In this document: in pieces, positions 46,591 to 59,800 of the stretch
How positions within the stretch are numbered: position 1 is the first letter of the stretch
Layout of the letters: each line of letters starts with the position of its first letter
Assembly: GCF_016097555.1 (NCBI RefSeq)
Contig: NC_054702.1
Span: 84,934,175-84,998,174, forward strand
Reading direction: 5' to 3'
Source of the DNA: Gigantopelta aegis
Lineage: Eukaryota > Mollusca > Gastropoda > Neomphalida > Peltospiridae
Length of the DNA stretch: 64,000 nt
The notes under the pieces: model-generated
Told to the model about the DNA's origin: nothing
The model's database searches: none
What the model saw: the letters and a program-made list of their open reading frames with translations, nothing else
Program-made: the position numbers and the translations under genes

Positions 46591-46744
46591 AATTAGTTCA
46601 AGGTGGAATTTAAAAGATTCCATAACATTTATGTTGCCAAATATATCATATCTCATCGGCTTCAGATGATTACACTCCACAGTGTACATTGACAATGTTG
46701 ACACTGAGGAGGAGGGTCCTTCTTTAAACTAAATGAATGGGTCA

Positions 46745-47115
46745 AATATGTATGGCCAATACGGGCACGGCGTAAGACTACTTCATCCTTCCTGCACCGC
46801 CTGTAGGATGACTGCCACTCTCCCAGGACTGATTTGACAGAATGAAGCTTGTTTAAGTCAAAACTATATATTGGTTAATATGATATTTAAAATCACTATA
46901 GGGAACACCAACACTAACATGGGGTAAATTCAAAGCAGACTTAGCAGCCGTTATTGTATTCAAAACGAAATTTCTGTATAAGGGTGGGTCAAAAGGACTG
47001 TTTGAGAAGGTCGTGGTTGTTTCTAAGAACCACTGTCATGTGCCTCGTTCATAGGAGAGGTGTCACTCCCCATCACTATACATCCTTCCTACCTTTTCTG
47101 TAGGAGGATTGTTAT
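46745..47115. repeat. Degraded dispersed repeat region
   Basis: CATCCTTCCTGCACCGCCTG then GATGACTGCCACTCTCCCAG resembles family D. TATATTGGTTAATA ... GGAACACCAA ... TCAAAGCAGACTT also occurs at 11565-11645. No gene seen. Confidence 0.4.
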
Positions 47116-47524
47116 AAGCTTTTACCATAACATTGTTTTTGATAGATTCAATGCTGCCCTCAGGCCCCAGCTATAGTTAAGTCCTATATTAACAGATTAA
47201 TTTGTCTTGGACAGTCAGCCATGGCAGTCGTGTTGCGTACCCAGGGCTGCGTGCTTAATCTGAGTTAATATAAACACGACCATAAGTTGCATTCGTGTGC
47301 TCAGCCCTATTTTTTTGTTATTGGTGGTTCTAAAATAGGAGCATATAAAATATAAAAGCCGTTTATGCTATTGTAGCTTTATGAGGTTAATGGCCTAATT
47401 ATAGTCGCCACTCCTGTTTTGCATGGCGAGAACTACAGGAAAGGAGGAGGTTTCCATACGTACATAAACGTTTGGAAGCCTACACTAGAAGATGACCTTA
47501 CAGCGAGGAGGCTATGTTAGAATT

Positions 47525-47525
47525 G

Positions 47526-47582
<57 letters not shown>

Positions 47583-47650
47583 CATACATACATACATACA
47601 TATACATATACATATATATATACATATACATATACATATACATACATACA

Positions 47651-47681
<31 letters not shown>

Positions 47682-47682
47682 G
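47525..47682. repeat. (TA)n/(CATA)n microsatellite
   Basis: TA run passing into TACATA and CATA units, 170 bp downstream of the end of ependymin copy C. Confidence 0.95.
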
Positions 47683-47751
47683 AATATATGAAGATTTAAA
47701 TATAACATAATATAATTAGAACAAACAGAGTTTTTAGTTCATTGTACGCTT

Positions 47752-47757
47752 TTTATT
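47752..47757 (-). terminator. Polyadenylation signal of copy C
   Basis: AATAAA on the gene strand about 100 bp past the stop codon at 47857-47859. Confidence 0.55.
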
Positions 47758-47856
47758 GAGTTCAATTAGCAAACTGAAAACAGATTGTGTGGAACATGTA
47801 ACGACAGTCTTGGTTGGTGAATACTGTCAGTCGTTTTGTCTGCTGACTTGAACGGC

Positions 47857-50800
47857 TCACGGGGGACAGCCACGTGGTGGAATGAACGCCTCGGGGTCAG
47901 AAATCCCCAAAGAAATATCGAAGAAGCTAATAAATGAAAAGATAAACATATAAGTTTTTTATGTTTGCATTTAAAATATGACATGAAAATGGGTATACAA
48001 ATAAGTGAAAATCATTTCAAACGTGAAGGCAATTACATACCACTGAGTAATACAACGTAACATTGACCAACTATTGAGAAATAACACTGACATTAATTTA
48101 CATGATAAATATTGACTTTCGTATAATTATCACTGAGTAACAGCATGATAACATTTGACATATCATCATAAACATAATAACAATAATTATCATTGAGTAA
48201 TACACATATCTTTTTTTTTCTTTTTTTTTCTTTGCATTATATCCATACATTGTTCAAAAATACGTACGTACATACATACATACATGGATGCCTCAATAGC
48301 TCAGAGAGCATCGTGGTTAGTCTGCAATTTGCGGGCGATTATTCCCTGCGCCAGTGCGTTAATATCTATGTATGTAACAGTCAACCTCGACACACATACA
48401 ATATATAGATATTCATACATCAATACATACATACATACATATACATACTTAAGAATAATCAACACTCAACTATGCATGATCCAATGTAATATGTCTGACA
48501 CCAGTAGAAGTTCGTTCGTATTCTCATTGACAGAACTAAATGAATGTGGGAATATATTTTGATTGGGGCAATATAGTCCCTACTTGGTCCACCCTCACCC
48601 CTGCCTTCACATGACTATGTCTGAAATATATATGCAGAAGTTCATATGCATTCTCGCTGATAAATATCAAAGACTCTAGAGTATATATTGTTCCACTCTC
48701 ACTTCCACCTTCACATGTAATATGTATATGAAAAATACACCGAAAACGACGTTATCCATGATTAGAATCAGATTTGTGCACAACGCAGAGTCGAATGGGA
48801 ATTTGGCAAAATAGTGGTTGATTTCATGAATATTTATCTAGTGCCTCGTCCACAGCAGGACAGCCAACCCTGAGGATATTCTTCACTGGACAATACATCC
48901 ATCCTGATCGCTCAAAGACGACTGCCACTCCCATACTAGTTTAGTAGATCAAGACTAGCACAGGATACAGCTCATTGCAATAAATATAGCTGTGTTGACA
49001 TGCACTCATGAATCACTGTCAAAACCGTGATGATATGAGGTGTTCGCGAAAGAAGTAGCCTACATGACGGCAGTGGGTGTCTTATTTAACTACCTGTATA
49101 GACCATGCATAAACAAATAACCATATATCTCTGATACCATTTAATGACATTATAGCAGTAGGTTACACAATGGGCTGAGATTTCTTTCCTTCCCCTACGC
49201 AGCTGTTAAGTCAAATATGATAGCATTAATAACGGTTTTTGTCTTCTTTGTAAAGATAAAAATGACAAATTTTGTAACTCAAATATAAATACTAATAATA
49301 ACGGACATGCCAATTTTATTTTATCTTCATATTGAGCCATAGTCTTCTTGCTTTGAACAGCATTTGCTTTCTGTATAATTATCATGGTAACCTTTGAGAT
49401 ACTTTAGAGCACGTTCGTTTTGTGTAAATATATGTTAAGCGCCAAGCTATTTTGCTACTTACTTTTCGCGGTCAGTCTCTCCTGTCTTCTTGTCAAAGAA
49501 AGTGAATGTCACTGGATAACAATCTTCGCCGGTGGTTATTGCGTAGTATATGTCTGAAAAACAGTAACAGTGAACTTATTGTTAATGTACAGAAAAGCTA
49601 CACGATACGAGTGCCGCGAACGGGAATAGCCAAGTGAATAGCCCATTAATTGTAATAGGACAAACATTATGATTTTGTCGGTTTTTATGCAATGCGCTAT
49701 TCTCGTACGAAGTACTCGTATTGTGTGTCGTCGCCTTTAGTCAGACGTTAGGTCGTAATATTAGGTTTGAAATACATCAATAGTGAAATCTCTGTCGAAT
49801 ACAGCACATTTACTACTATTTCATTCTATACTTTCAATATAAAATAATATGGTTGATTATCGATTTTTAATATACTGGAACTAGTGAAAATGACTTGATA
49901 AAATAAACGAAGAAGTCATGGTAATATGGAAATGCTATTTACATTCTTGCTGTTACATCACTTGTTAACCTGTCGATCACATATATTTGATTTTGCCATA
50001 ATAAAGATATGTAAATAGTAGTCAATAAATTTATTTGATGCAAATTTCGTCGGCATGTCATTCGAGGTATAATCTTTACATTGCACAAACCAAATTACTA
50101 GTAGTAAATAATTTGGTCATCACGCAACTTTCATGCCCCTTTAAAACACAAGTGTATTAATTTAGTAAGCTAAAATACGTTAGCATATTTTATTACAAAC
50201 ACAAGGTTAAATATTGAATATAGATCTTTAATAAGCTAATGCCTCACATAAAAGGAACAAAATACTGCCATCATAGGCGTACGGTCTCCTACTTTTGTAC
50301 GGGGGTGGGGCAGGCTTATTTTTGCCCGAATTAAACGAAATTGCCTGAATTTAAATAACAACGTTAATTGATATTTGTATTACTACCAAACGAATCACTA
50401 CTCGTTTTACATGGATTACAACCAGTACTGTGAGTAGAAAGATGTAAAAACAGGGATTTTCTCCGTCGCGTATTTTTATGAAAACCATGACCAAAAAAAA
50501 GAACTTACTTCCTTCTGGTGTTTTCCCATCAAAAATGTTGATGGTCACATGCTGCCGTCCAAGGTTGCTGGGTCCCAGGACGCTCGTGCCACGGAAGTTG
50601 GCGTCGGGAGGTACCGCATATGGTCGGAATGGCCACGTGATCGCTGTCTTGTTGCAGATTCGCGTTCGGAGATTCATGGAGTATTCAAAGCCCTATAACA
50701 GGATAAAATAACAATAACATGATACATAATATCATTTATGACATATATGATATATGACAAAATGTGATATATGTTATGATGTGATGTGACGCGATATGAT

Positions 50801-53508
50801 ATTATATTATAACGCAATGCGATATGCAGTGGCGTAGCGGGGGTGGGGGGGTGGGTGGGGGGGGGTGAGGCACTGGGGCCCATACATACATACATACATA
50901 CATACATAGTGTGCCCCCACCCCCACCACCCCAATACAAAATCCTGGCTACGCCAGTGGTGATATGTACATTTTATAAGAGGAGTGATCAAAGTTATCTG
51001 TCTCAACAAGACGGACTGTTATTTTTCAAGGTAGTCCCCTGGCATGTTCTAACGGCACTGCATTGTTAGATCCCTCTGTAGAAGGATTTGTCCTGTTGGT
51101 CAACACACGTCTCAACAGTGGATATAACATTGTTATCAGTTACAGAATACCCGCTTGCTAACGTCTTTTTTTCAGATTAGGAAATAGATAGAAGTCAGAC
51201 GGTGCTGGATCTGAGGAATAGGGTCGGTAATTGATCAGCTGGAAGCCCCAGTCATGCAGTGCCGCCACGGTGACCAGCGGCGTATGGGCAGGTGCACTGT
51301 TCTGATGGAACAGCACACCTTACGTGAAACCTTCGTCAGGGACAGCACATTTGTCTGAGTGTTCTGAAGTCCTACTTCAAGATGCCTACTTCACTGGCTA
51401 TGTATCGGTCATGCACACGGTCCTTTACTAATTAGACCGATGACAATTTGATCACCCCTCTTTTGGTCGTCTAATAATTGACTTTGAAATATATATAGTA
51501 TTTTCATTCAAATTTGCTATATGTATATATATTTTAGAAAAATCAAGTAATAACTAATTAGGAACTTAAAAAAATATTTGTAACGTATTTTATAAAGTTA
51601 AAAGTTTGTTTTGTTGAACGAAGTCACAAGAGCACATTGATTTATTAATCATCGGCTAACGTATTTTATATTATTTGAAACCAAATATGCTATTCTAGTC
51701 AGTTATCTTACTTAATAGACTATCGGTAGTATATAATGTGTAAACTTTAAAGTTTTACTCACTTCATTGTGTAAGAAGAGCTTGTCGTAAAATTCCGACT
51801 TACTTCCGGTCTGAATGAACTCAAACTCGCGGTATCGTCGGTTAATGTCGTCATACGCAAATTTTCCAAATACCTCGAGCTTCCTCACTCGATCAAACTA
51901 CAATGAAATGCATGTAACACTGTATATATTGACTAAACATTAAAAATTTAAACATGAATTTTACTTTAAACATTGTTAATAGATAATTACAAACAAATTG
52001 TTTTAGTCAATGTATTTTTTAGATCAGTAACACCAAAAGGAATACAACTCTACAGGGTTGTTTGCGGTGTTCGGTAGGTTGTGTTATTACATGTAAACCC
52101 AACATTAGACACAAAACATTAATTGATAGAGCAAAGGGAATCTTCAGAAGTATGGATTCAGGTAATTTGGCGGCCATTTTGAATGTCTGTAGCCATCTTG
52201 GAGTTTACGTCAAATTTTAAGTGGCCCAAAAGCTAATTTCAAAGAGCAATGGTTCAGGATGAGATACCCACTGAGAAAACTTTGATAGGGAAAAATGGTA
52301 GTTTTTCCTTGGCTGGAACCTATCTTTAACGACCTGTCCATCGGTAAAACAATTCCATATTCACTTGTGGAAATATACTTGTATACATAACAGGCTGATC
52401 ATGACCTGGTTTATTTATTTATTTATTTATATATTCATTTATTTATTTATTTATTTATTTATTTATTTGCTGTTTCTTTTTGTTTTGCTTCTTTTTTCAT
52501 TCTTTTTTTAGGTTATTGTTGTTGTTGCTTGTTTTGGAGTTGTTTTGTTTAGGTAGGTTTCGGGGGTAGGGATGGGGAATTGTGTTTGTTTGTTTGTTTG
52601 TTTGTTTTTGTGTTTTTTTGTTTGTGTTTTTTGCGTCTAAAAAGCACTTAATGCTAGTGCATTTTGCCAGTGTAGATTGACAATACTAAAGATTTGCAAT
52701 TTGAAAATAAGTCAATAAATCAGTTTTTACTCACTCTGCCAAATCTTCCCTCGAATTGTTTAGGACTCTCTAAATACAACAAAACAACAGATATAATACT
52801 GTAATTCTATAATACTACAATATAAATTAATATGGTGTTAATAAATGAGTATTTATAACTTTAAATAAAAATATATACTAGTATTTAAAGAAACTGACTG
52901 ATGCTTCTGTAAGCTACCTAATATTTTAACAATGTTTTCGCATTTATGTCAAAGACAACAGAGACAATTAGTCGACCCAATTAATTGTAAACCTGATATG
53001 AAGCTTTATTCATAATGAACTATGCTATTTGTCAGATGTCATTCTGCATTTAGAGTAGATACATTAAAAACTATTAAAAAGTAACAAACAAGTCAGAACT
53101 TATTTTACTTCAATATATTTCGTAAATATTTACTGTTAGCCAAAATATAAATTTTTGTATATACCTCCGCTATTTCCAAGAACTTATATACTTATATTAA
53201 GTATAAAAAGTAAAGCAATTTCTTGTTTTACAAGAATAAAAATGTATATATAACAAACAAAAAAGTACATATAACATATATTTAACTGAATGACTGCATT
53301 GGAAAAGCCTTTTTTTCCAAGCAAAAACTACTGTTCCATATATGTTCTCCATACTTTATAGGTATGGCATAGTCGCTTTAATACTGGCTAAGAAAGATGC
53401 GAAAGTAATCGTCGACTATCGTTCCATGTAATGAGAAATCTTACCACAAGGGTGTGGTTTTTGTGCCGCGACAAAAACCACACAGAGGGTGAAGACGAGC
53501 AGTTTCAT
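47857..53508 (-). CDS. Ependymin-related secreted protein, copy C
   Basis: Six exons: 53445-53508, 52735-52769, 51763-51897, 50509-50692, 49463-49553, 47857-47926, encoding 192 residues. The signal peptide MKLLVFTLCVVFVAAQ is followed by KPHPC. Motifs: ESPKQFEGRFGR, FAYDDINRRYRE, FLHNE, RICNKTAITWPFRP, PPDANFRG, TTGEDCYPV, and the tail ISDPEAFIPPRGCPP-stop. All four family cysteines are kept. The N-terminus (QKPHPC, ESPKQFEGRF) is shared with copy D, suggesting that C and D are sister copies. Exon 5 is 91 bp, one codon longer than in the others. A TATA-like box and two GATA motifs lie close upstream. Intron 3 holds a dead mariner remnant, a hAT-like MITE and a short SINE piece. Confidence 0.92.
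48765..49055. repeat. Dispersed repeat family D, copy
   Basis: GCAGAGTCGAATGGGAATTT, TCTAGTGCCTCGTCCACAGC, GACTGCCACTCCCATACTAG and ATGCACTCATGAATCACTGT shared with 21541-21840 and 1-160. Intron 5 of ependymin copy C. Confidence 0.65.
50827..50958. mobile_element. Short hAT-like MITE with target duplication
   Basis: Ends CAGTGGCGTAGCGG and GGCTACGCCAGTG, flanked by GCGATATG (50819-50826) and GTGATATG (50959-50966). G/C-rich interior with a CATA repeat. Intron 3 of ependymin copy C. Confidence 0.65.
51000..51325 (-). mobile_element. Mariner transposase remnant
   Basis: On the minus strand the sequence encodes FHQNSAPAHT, VAALHDWGF, then PYSSDPAPSDFYLFPNLKK, matching the mariner family pattern HQDNAPAH...PYSPDLAPSDYxLFPxLKK. 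The second catalytic aspartate (HQDN) reads as asparagine (HQNS), and a stop follows soon after LKKRR. The remainder to 51000 is degraded. Located in intron 3 of ependymin copy C. Confidence 0.75.
51602..51658 (-). mobile_element. Short SINE family B tail piece
   Basis: AAGTTTGTTTTGTTGAACGA then ACATTGATTTATTAATCATC; 57 bp only, ends at CGGCTA. Confidence 0.6.
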
Positions 53509-53543
53509 GGCTGTAGGTCCCGGGTCCAAGTGTGACTTGAAGT

Positions 53544-53600
53544 CTTATCTCCACTCGCTGATTATAAACTGTGTCATGCAGTATTTCTTGGATTCTTATC
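53544..53600 (-). promoter_or_regulatory. TATA-like box and GATA motifs of copy C
   Basis: On the gene strand GATAAG (53595-53600) is followed by GTTTATAA (53562-53569) and AGATAAG (53544-53550), all within 36-92 bp of the start codon at 53508. The TATA-to-ATG distance (~55 bp) matches that of copy D. Confidence 0.5.
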
Positions 53601-53720
53601 ATATGCAGATCATATCGTGAGCTCGTTCTACTGGGTCGAAAAGGGGATTATATACAAAATATTCTTTAAATTTTAAATTAGTGCATAGCCATATTTTAAT
53701 ACAATTTTCATTTTTTGGCT

Positions 53721-54175
53721 ACAGGGTGTATACTACCAAATCAAATCCCATAGACGACAATAGTAACATATGCGGCTAAAACTCCTACCTGCAACGTATC
53801 AACCGACATAAACGCCACAGATATAAATACTACCACCCCTTACACTTAAAGTGAATCATAAAAAAATGGGGGTCAAGCTGCTCGTTTCTGAGATAACGGG
53901 TAGCGTCTATGACTACCCTAGTTTCGCACAAAATTTGAGTACTTTTTTTTACAGGTACCCCATACATGTTTCAAGCACAAGGCTACTTGACACATTGGTA
54001 CTAGATGAAATAAAATTGCACATTTATTTTACCCAGATGAAACTATTATTTTTTACAACCAACACACTCACATTTATAACCAATCACAGGACTTGTGGTG
54101 TTCACTTCTCTATCAAAAGTTCGGTGCACCTCGAACTTTGACCCAGCCGGAAGTTATTTGGTATTGTACTACCTA
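53721..54175. repeat. MITE-like dispersed repeat, copy 2
   Basis: Inverted relative to 24256-24785 and without the SINE. Begins GGTGTATACTACCAAATCAA and ends AAGTTATTTGGTATTGTACT. Lies upstream of ependymin copy C. Confidence 0.7.
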
Positions 54176-54239
54176 CATGAATGAACCTCTGATAGACTTT
54201 TGGAGATTTTTTAGGTTTACTACTGGTCCATTTCTAGTG

Positions 54240-54495
54240 TATATGGGTGTAGGGGTCGGATTGAGTCCAGTCGGTATAACGCTCGTCTAATGCTAGTGTC
54301 AGACTACCAACTGTCAGCACAACGTTTGCCAACCTTCTGCTCTCACGACTTCTACGACTGTCCAGTTGCTAGTCAGAGCGCTCTTACAACTCGATTCTCG
54401 TCGTAAAACCCATTAGTTGTTAATCTGAGCGCACCCGTTGTAAGTAAGGATTGGTGAAATTACAACGCAACCGTCGAGATGACAGACTGACCTTG
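54240..54495. repeat. Dispersed repeat family F, copy with SINE-head remnant
   Basis: From 54295 it matches 40450-40695 (ACGACTTCTACGACTGTCCA, ACAACTCGATTCTCGTCG). Just before it GAGTCCAGTCGGTATAACGC resembles the tRNA-like head of the 34110 SINE. Confidence 0.55.
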
Positions 54496-54796
54496 GCATA
54501 AAGTGCAATGGTTCGATTGTTCGACCCCCTTCAATAAACACAATATTTTTGTTCAAAGACTGTAGTATGTATATTGTATATGTGCATGTATTTGTTGTTT
54601 TTCAATTAATTTCAATGCATTAATTATTTAAATGTTATTCAGTGTTCTGTTATAATTAGGATATTATTATAATAACTATTAAATAGACTCGACCTCCCTC
54701 TTCACCAAACAAAAAACAAAGTTTGAGTCTGCGCTCCCATGATCTGTGCACAGGAACTATATCATAATTAATCATGCATAGAGATAACTCGTGCTT

Positions 54797-55012
54797 CAGG
54801 GCCGTAGCTAAGCTTGGGGTGGGGGGGGGGGTGGGGCGGGGGTTTAGGCAGATGATATTTTTGAAACGAACGAGCATGGAAGGCGCTAAGGACTCCGGGG
54901 GTATGCTCCCCGGGAAATTTTGTAAACTAGAGGCTCTGAAATATCATTTTGCAGCCATTTCAGGGATGTTATATACTTAAAACGTCAATGTCAATAACCA
55001 GCTGCGGCCCTG
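54797..55012. mobile_element. hAT-like MITE
   Basis: Starts CAGGGCCGTAGCTAAG and ends AGCTGCGGCCCTG, with an internal GGCGCTAAGGACTCCGGGGG then TATGCTCCCCGGGAAATTTTG block that is common in invertebrate repeats of this type. Lies upstream of copy C. Confidence 0.6.
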
Positions 55013-55019
55013 GGCTTAC

Positions 55020-56560
55020 ACCTATCCACTGAGTTGTTAACCGGCATCAGGATGCGAACCCAATGTGTTACTAGCTGGAATACCGTCCAGTGCTGAATCA
55101 GCGAACGTGTACTTTTTAACACGTACTACAGTACTTGTATAACTGGGTCATCGGTGCCACGAATTTTAGCACATGCGTCGACATGTGTTGAGTAGTATTA
55201 CAGACCATTTTGTGACGACAACATGGTCTGCAACAAGGAGCGATATACCTGAGGTTTCTGTGAGAGAAATTAAAAAAAAAAACACATTAATAATAATAAA
55301 AGGTTATTTTATTCTATTGATGATGGAGGCTAGAAACAAAACAGCTCCCAACCCAGCTTCTATAATCTAATGACACGTTTTCGTGTATGAAATCCAAAGC
55401 ACCATTTAACGACGTGACAGTCACACATTCATTTTGTATTGAAAATATCCTGTTACGTATGCTGACAAATGATGCCTTAATTAAATCCAGTGTCTGGTTT
55501 TATTTTGTAAGTCACGATTGTTCTTTTATTTAAGCATATTTACCAAATTGCTAAACTATATATATACATTTTAACACGTAATAACTATTGATTAGTTCTA
55601 AGACAAATGGCACAAACCACTCATTTGACTAGCCTGAATAATTTCCTTTGTTCATCTAATTCTAGTTCACAGAGGAGGGAAATTGTCTGCTTTTATGCTT
55701 CACCACATCGGGAACCAAAAAATCGACAAGGCCATTAAAGGAGCAGGTCTTAAAATTGCATAATGGTGGTTTCCCGCAAAAACAAAACAAAACAACAAAC
55801 AACAACAACAAACAAAACAAATACACAAAAAAGCACAAAACTTAACTTTTGCTTTGTAATGCATACATAATACGTTCAGCATAATATGTACATATAAAAT
55901 TACAATTGAATAATTTAATTTGCTAGTACAATTATTTTTAAAGTTGTTTTACTGAAGAATCTATAGATTATATTTTGCGGAATGGGGGGGTGGGGGGGGC
56001 AGTCAGTTGAATTGCACATTCTCTAGATAGTATCTAGCTGCGGACAGTCAACTTGCAAGATTTTTGTGAAATGACCTATTTCATAAAACTAGTTCCTATA
56101 TGTGATAAAGTAGAAATCAAGTCATATTGAAGGCGACTCTGTTTACACGTGTAAGCACATTGCAAATTCAATGTCTATGAGGGTTTTTTCTAATTTTATT
56201 ATTTGTGTACGAATTAATTTTTTAAAGACGCCACATTCATATAACACAGTGACAAAGCCATTTTTTAATTAGAACATCAAAACATAAATGATGATAAAAT
56301 GAATGTTGAAGCTGCAGTATTTTCATTTCGGTATGGTACTACTTGACATGCTCCATGCTTGCAGTTCGACGAGTTACCTCGGTATCACGTTCGGGTCCTG
56401 GTTGGAGTTTATGGGTGTTTAGTTTGTACCACTCGATGGAACGATTAATTGTAGTCAATATATACGACAATGCAAGGTACGCGCATTTATTTCTCTCCTG
56501 AACAGAGGTTAATGGCTTAGAATAACACCATGGTGGATTAACATTTATGTATGTTATGTT
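55020..56560. other. Intergenic space upstream of ependymin copy C and downstream of copy D
   Basis: AT-rich, with poly-G tracts near 55985 and an AAC-rich patch at 55785-55820. No supported gene or further element seen. Confidence 0.5.
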
Positions 56561-56564
56561 CTCT

Positions 56565-56625
56565 CTTTTTTTGTAAGCCCATTTAGGCTATTTCTCGTTC
56601 TAGCCAGTGCTCCACAACTGTATAA
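56565..56625 (+). mobile_element. SINE family B internal fragment
   Basis: GGCTATTTCTCGTTCTAGCC then AGTGCTCCACAACTG is the reverse of the GGAACGAGAAATAGCCCAATG part of family B copies. Confidence 0.5.
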
Positions 56626-56815
56626 AAAGCATAGAAAATTAAAAAAATTCTATCACTGCGAATACCTTTAAGCACCTAGTACATTCGATTCTATTCTACG
56701 AGTACTATTATATTGATGGCAATGATGCACGTGGAATATGTTCGTATCTTTACAACGCTTTTAATACCATACAATTAAAAACTACAACATCCCACAGTGG
56801 CCTTGGTAAAATACA

Positions 56816-56821
56816 TTTATT
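56816..56821 (-). terminator. Polyadenylation signal of copy D
   Basis: AATAAA on the gene strand about 29 bp past the stop codon at 56850-56852. Confidence 0.55.
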
Positions 56822-56849
56822 TTCAATGCATGACAATACAGCGCACACA

Positions 56850-59800
56850 TCACACAGTGACACACTCTCGCGGAGGAATAAATGCATCCGGGTCTCTTAG
56901 TCCCAAGGTGACGTCATAGATGCTGGAAACAGAAAACAGCATAACACATATATTATCTGTTGAATCTGAATAAACTAAATTAAAAAAACAAAAAAACAAA
57001 CAAACATAACTAACAGTAAATTTTGATAATGAGATATATTATATATTGTAAATAACTATTTTATGTTCTTTTATTACCATCATGTGTATCAATGAAATGA
57101 TGCATCGATTAGCCATTGGAATTAACGTGGACAAAGTTAAGATAATTCTTAGAGCTGACTTTTTATTTGACTAATCAAATCTGCTCAGCAGCTTCACAAG
57201 AAAAAGTCACGTGGACAGCAAATGACGTTGTTTAACGTCAGATCTTATTGACGAAGACATAGACACAGTCTCTTTATTGTCTATATGAAATTAATGTTCA
57301 GGCAGGGTCCCGGGCTGAACGTCTGTGACAAAACGGTGGGTAAGCGACATGGTTTCCTATGGCCCTAACCTGTAAAGTTAAAGTTTGTTTTGTTTAACGA
57401 CACCATCAGAGCACATTGATTTATTAATCATCGGCTATTGGATGTCAAACATTTGATAATTTCGACATATAGTCTTAGAGAGAAAACCCGCTACATGTTT
57501 CCATTAGTAGCAAAATATATTTTATATGCACCATCCCACAGATAGGATAGCACATACCACGCCCTTTGATATACCAGTCGTGGTGCATTGGATGGAAATA
57601 GAAATAGTCCAATGGCCCCACCGACGGGGATCGAACTTTGACCGATCGCACATCGGGCAAGCGCTTTACCACTGGGCTATGTCCTCCTCCCTCTAACTTG
57701 TAATGCCTTTGATTTCACAGAATTACACTCAATTAACAATGTAAATGTGCAGTAAATATATAATGGAGCAAAGTAGCCCAGGTGAACATGAAGAAAGTTC
57801 TATGCTGTCTATAGTACTTACTTTCTTTGAATTCGACCAGTTTGAGGACTTTCAAAGAAGACTTGTGTTGGAAGGCAAGCCTCTGCAGTCACGTGAATGA
57901 AATATGGATCTGAAATTAATTAGTCAACGTCTTTATTACAGTCATTTTACAACTACTTATATAATGTTCTGATTTACAACTAAATTATATAATTGTTCTG
58001 ACAGAATCTAGTTTTCTGTAACGATACTTTAATTGCTGAAGGTGTGTTTGTTGAGGGTCGTTTATTTCTTCAGGCATAAAACAAAGATGTATAAAAGCCT
58101 AAGTTGTGCCTTTTATCAAACATGCGAAATAAGTGTTCACCTTTTTGTGTGATTTTGTTGTTTGTATTTGGGGGTTTGTTATTATGTGTATATGTAAGGG
58201 TCTTCTTCTAAGGGTGTTTTTTTATGTTTTGTTTTGTTTTGTGTGGGTTTTGGGGGGGGGGGGGTCATTCTTTTTTTTTCTTCTTTTTTTTGTTGTTGTT
58301 TTGTTTTAGGTGGGGGGGGGGGGGGGTTCTTTAAAATGCCCCTTTTTGAAGAATTTATTTACAATTTTCATTGAACTGCCAGGGCTCGAATTTTGACTTT
58401 TGTATGTATTGTATGTATGTGTACGTACATATGTGTGTGTTTGCGTGCACGTGTAAATTAATTACTTAAGATGTTACCACCCGTATGTGAGCCCTGGACC
58501 TTGACTTAATTAGCTCTCAGCGCCCTACTTGCTGTAGGTGTAAAACTGAAAACATACCCGGTATATACTAGTAGCGGGTTTCTTTCTTCATGAGGTGAAA
58601 AGATTGGGGGAAGAACAGAAAAAAGAAAAATAGAACGGGAGAAGAGAGAACCTTGCAAAAATCTTTTCTACACTTTAAAAGAGAAAAATAGTATTAATAA
58701 TTATTTTGAAAATATTCCGAAATGGCCAGCATTGTGTAAGTTTAATAATAATACATGCTACTATTATCACTTTTGTTTAAAACTGTAAACAAAATGCAAC
58801 TTCAGCTAATACAGGCCTATTTTTTTTAGATAAGATAACTTATGTTGTCATTCAACCAGACTACTTGAAGATATACACGTGGAACACGGTCCGTTATGTT
58901 TGTGGTTCTTGTAGTGACTATTTTGTCTCTAGCCAGTGGGCAAACACCAAAACCATGTGGTGAGTTGATATAATTACAATTTTAATTCTACTTTTACAAG
59001 AACTTAAATTAATTTTGTGAACATACATTGCATACATAAAAATTTAAGAAAATATACTAGTCACAAGAAGTTAAGGGCCACATGGTCTGTGTCAGTGGTA
59101 TAGAAACGCTCTTGCAGTTAATGGATGACGGAATGGATCACTTGCAGGTATCTCGTTACTTGTCTTATGAATATGCTATCATTCAGACATGGCAGGGCTT
59201 GACCACAGTCCAGATTTCCCAGTTGATGTTTTTGAAGAATTTATTTACAATTTTCATTGAACTGCCAGTTTCAGGGAGTTGCTCCATGTACCCTTTTGCC
59301 CTTGGTCCCCTCCCTAAAATGTTTGCTGGGTCCGCCCTTATGGTTGTTGTTATTGTTTTTATGGTGGCGTGTTTCGTCCTACAGAACAATCAATAGACGT
59401 ACTTCCTTCCTTGGTTTTGCCGTCAAAGATGTGTAATGAGAGGTGTTCATCTGGTAGCCCACTGGCTCCAATGGTGACGCTTGTAAGATACCGCGCATCC
59501 AGAGGCACGGCCATCGGTACAAATGGGCGGGTTAAGGTCGTCACGTTGCACTTCCGGGTCTTCAGGTTCAAAGAATACTCTAAGTTCTGGGGAGTGAAAT
59601 CATACTGAAGATTGATTAAGGCTGAGTGTGTGGATCAAATCAGTTTATTTTTTTTTCTTTCTCTTTCTCATTTTTTTTTTTTTTTTTTTTTTTTTGGTCT
59701 GTCTATTTGTTTGTTTGTTTGTTTTGTTACGTTTAAACAACAAAATAGTTTTTTGTGTATTATACACATATAATTCAGTAGGCTTAACCCATCAGTGCGT

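Noticed and set aside
48290-48365. Possible tRNA-like A-box and B-box (CAATAGCTCAG)
   Set aside because: Too degraded to call a tRNA gene; at best an old SINE head.
50674-51009. 111-codon minus-strand frame
   Set aside because: Covers a hAT-like MITE and simple repeats; no domain seen.
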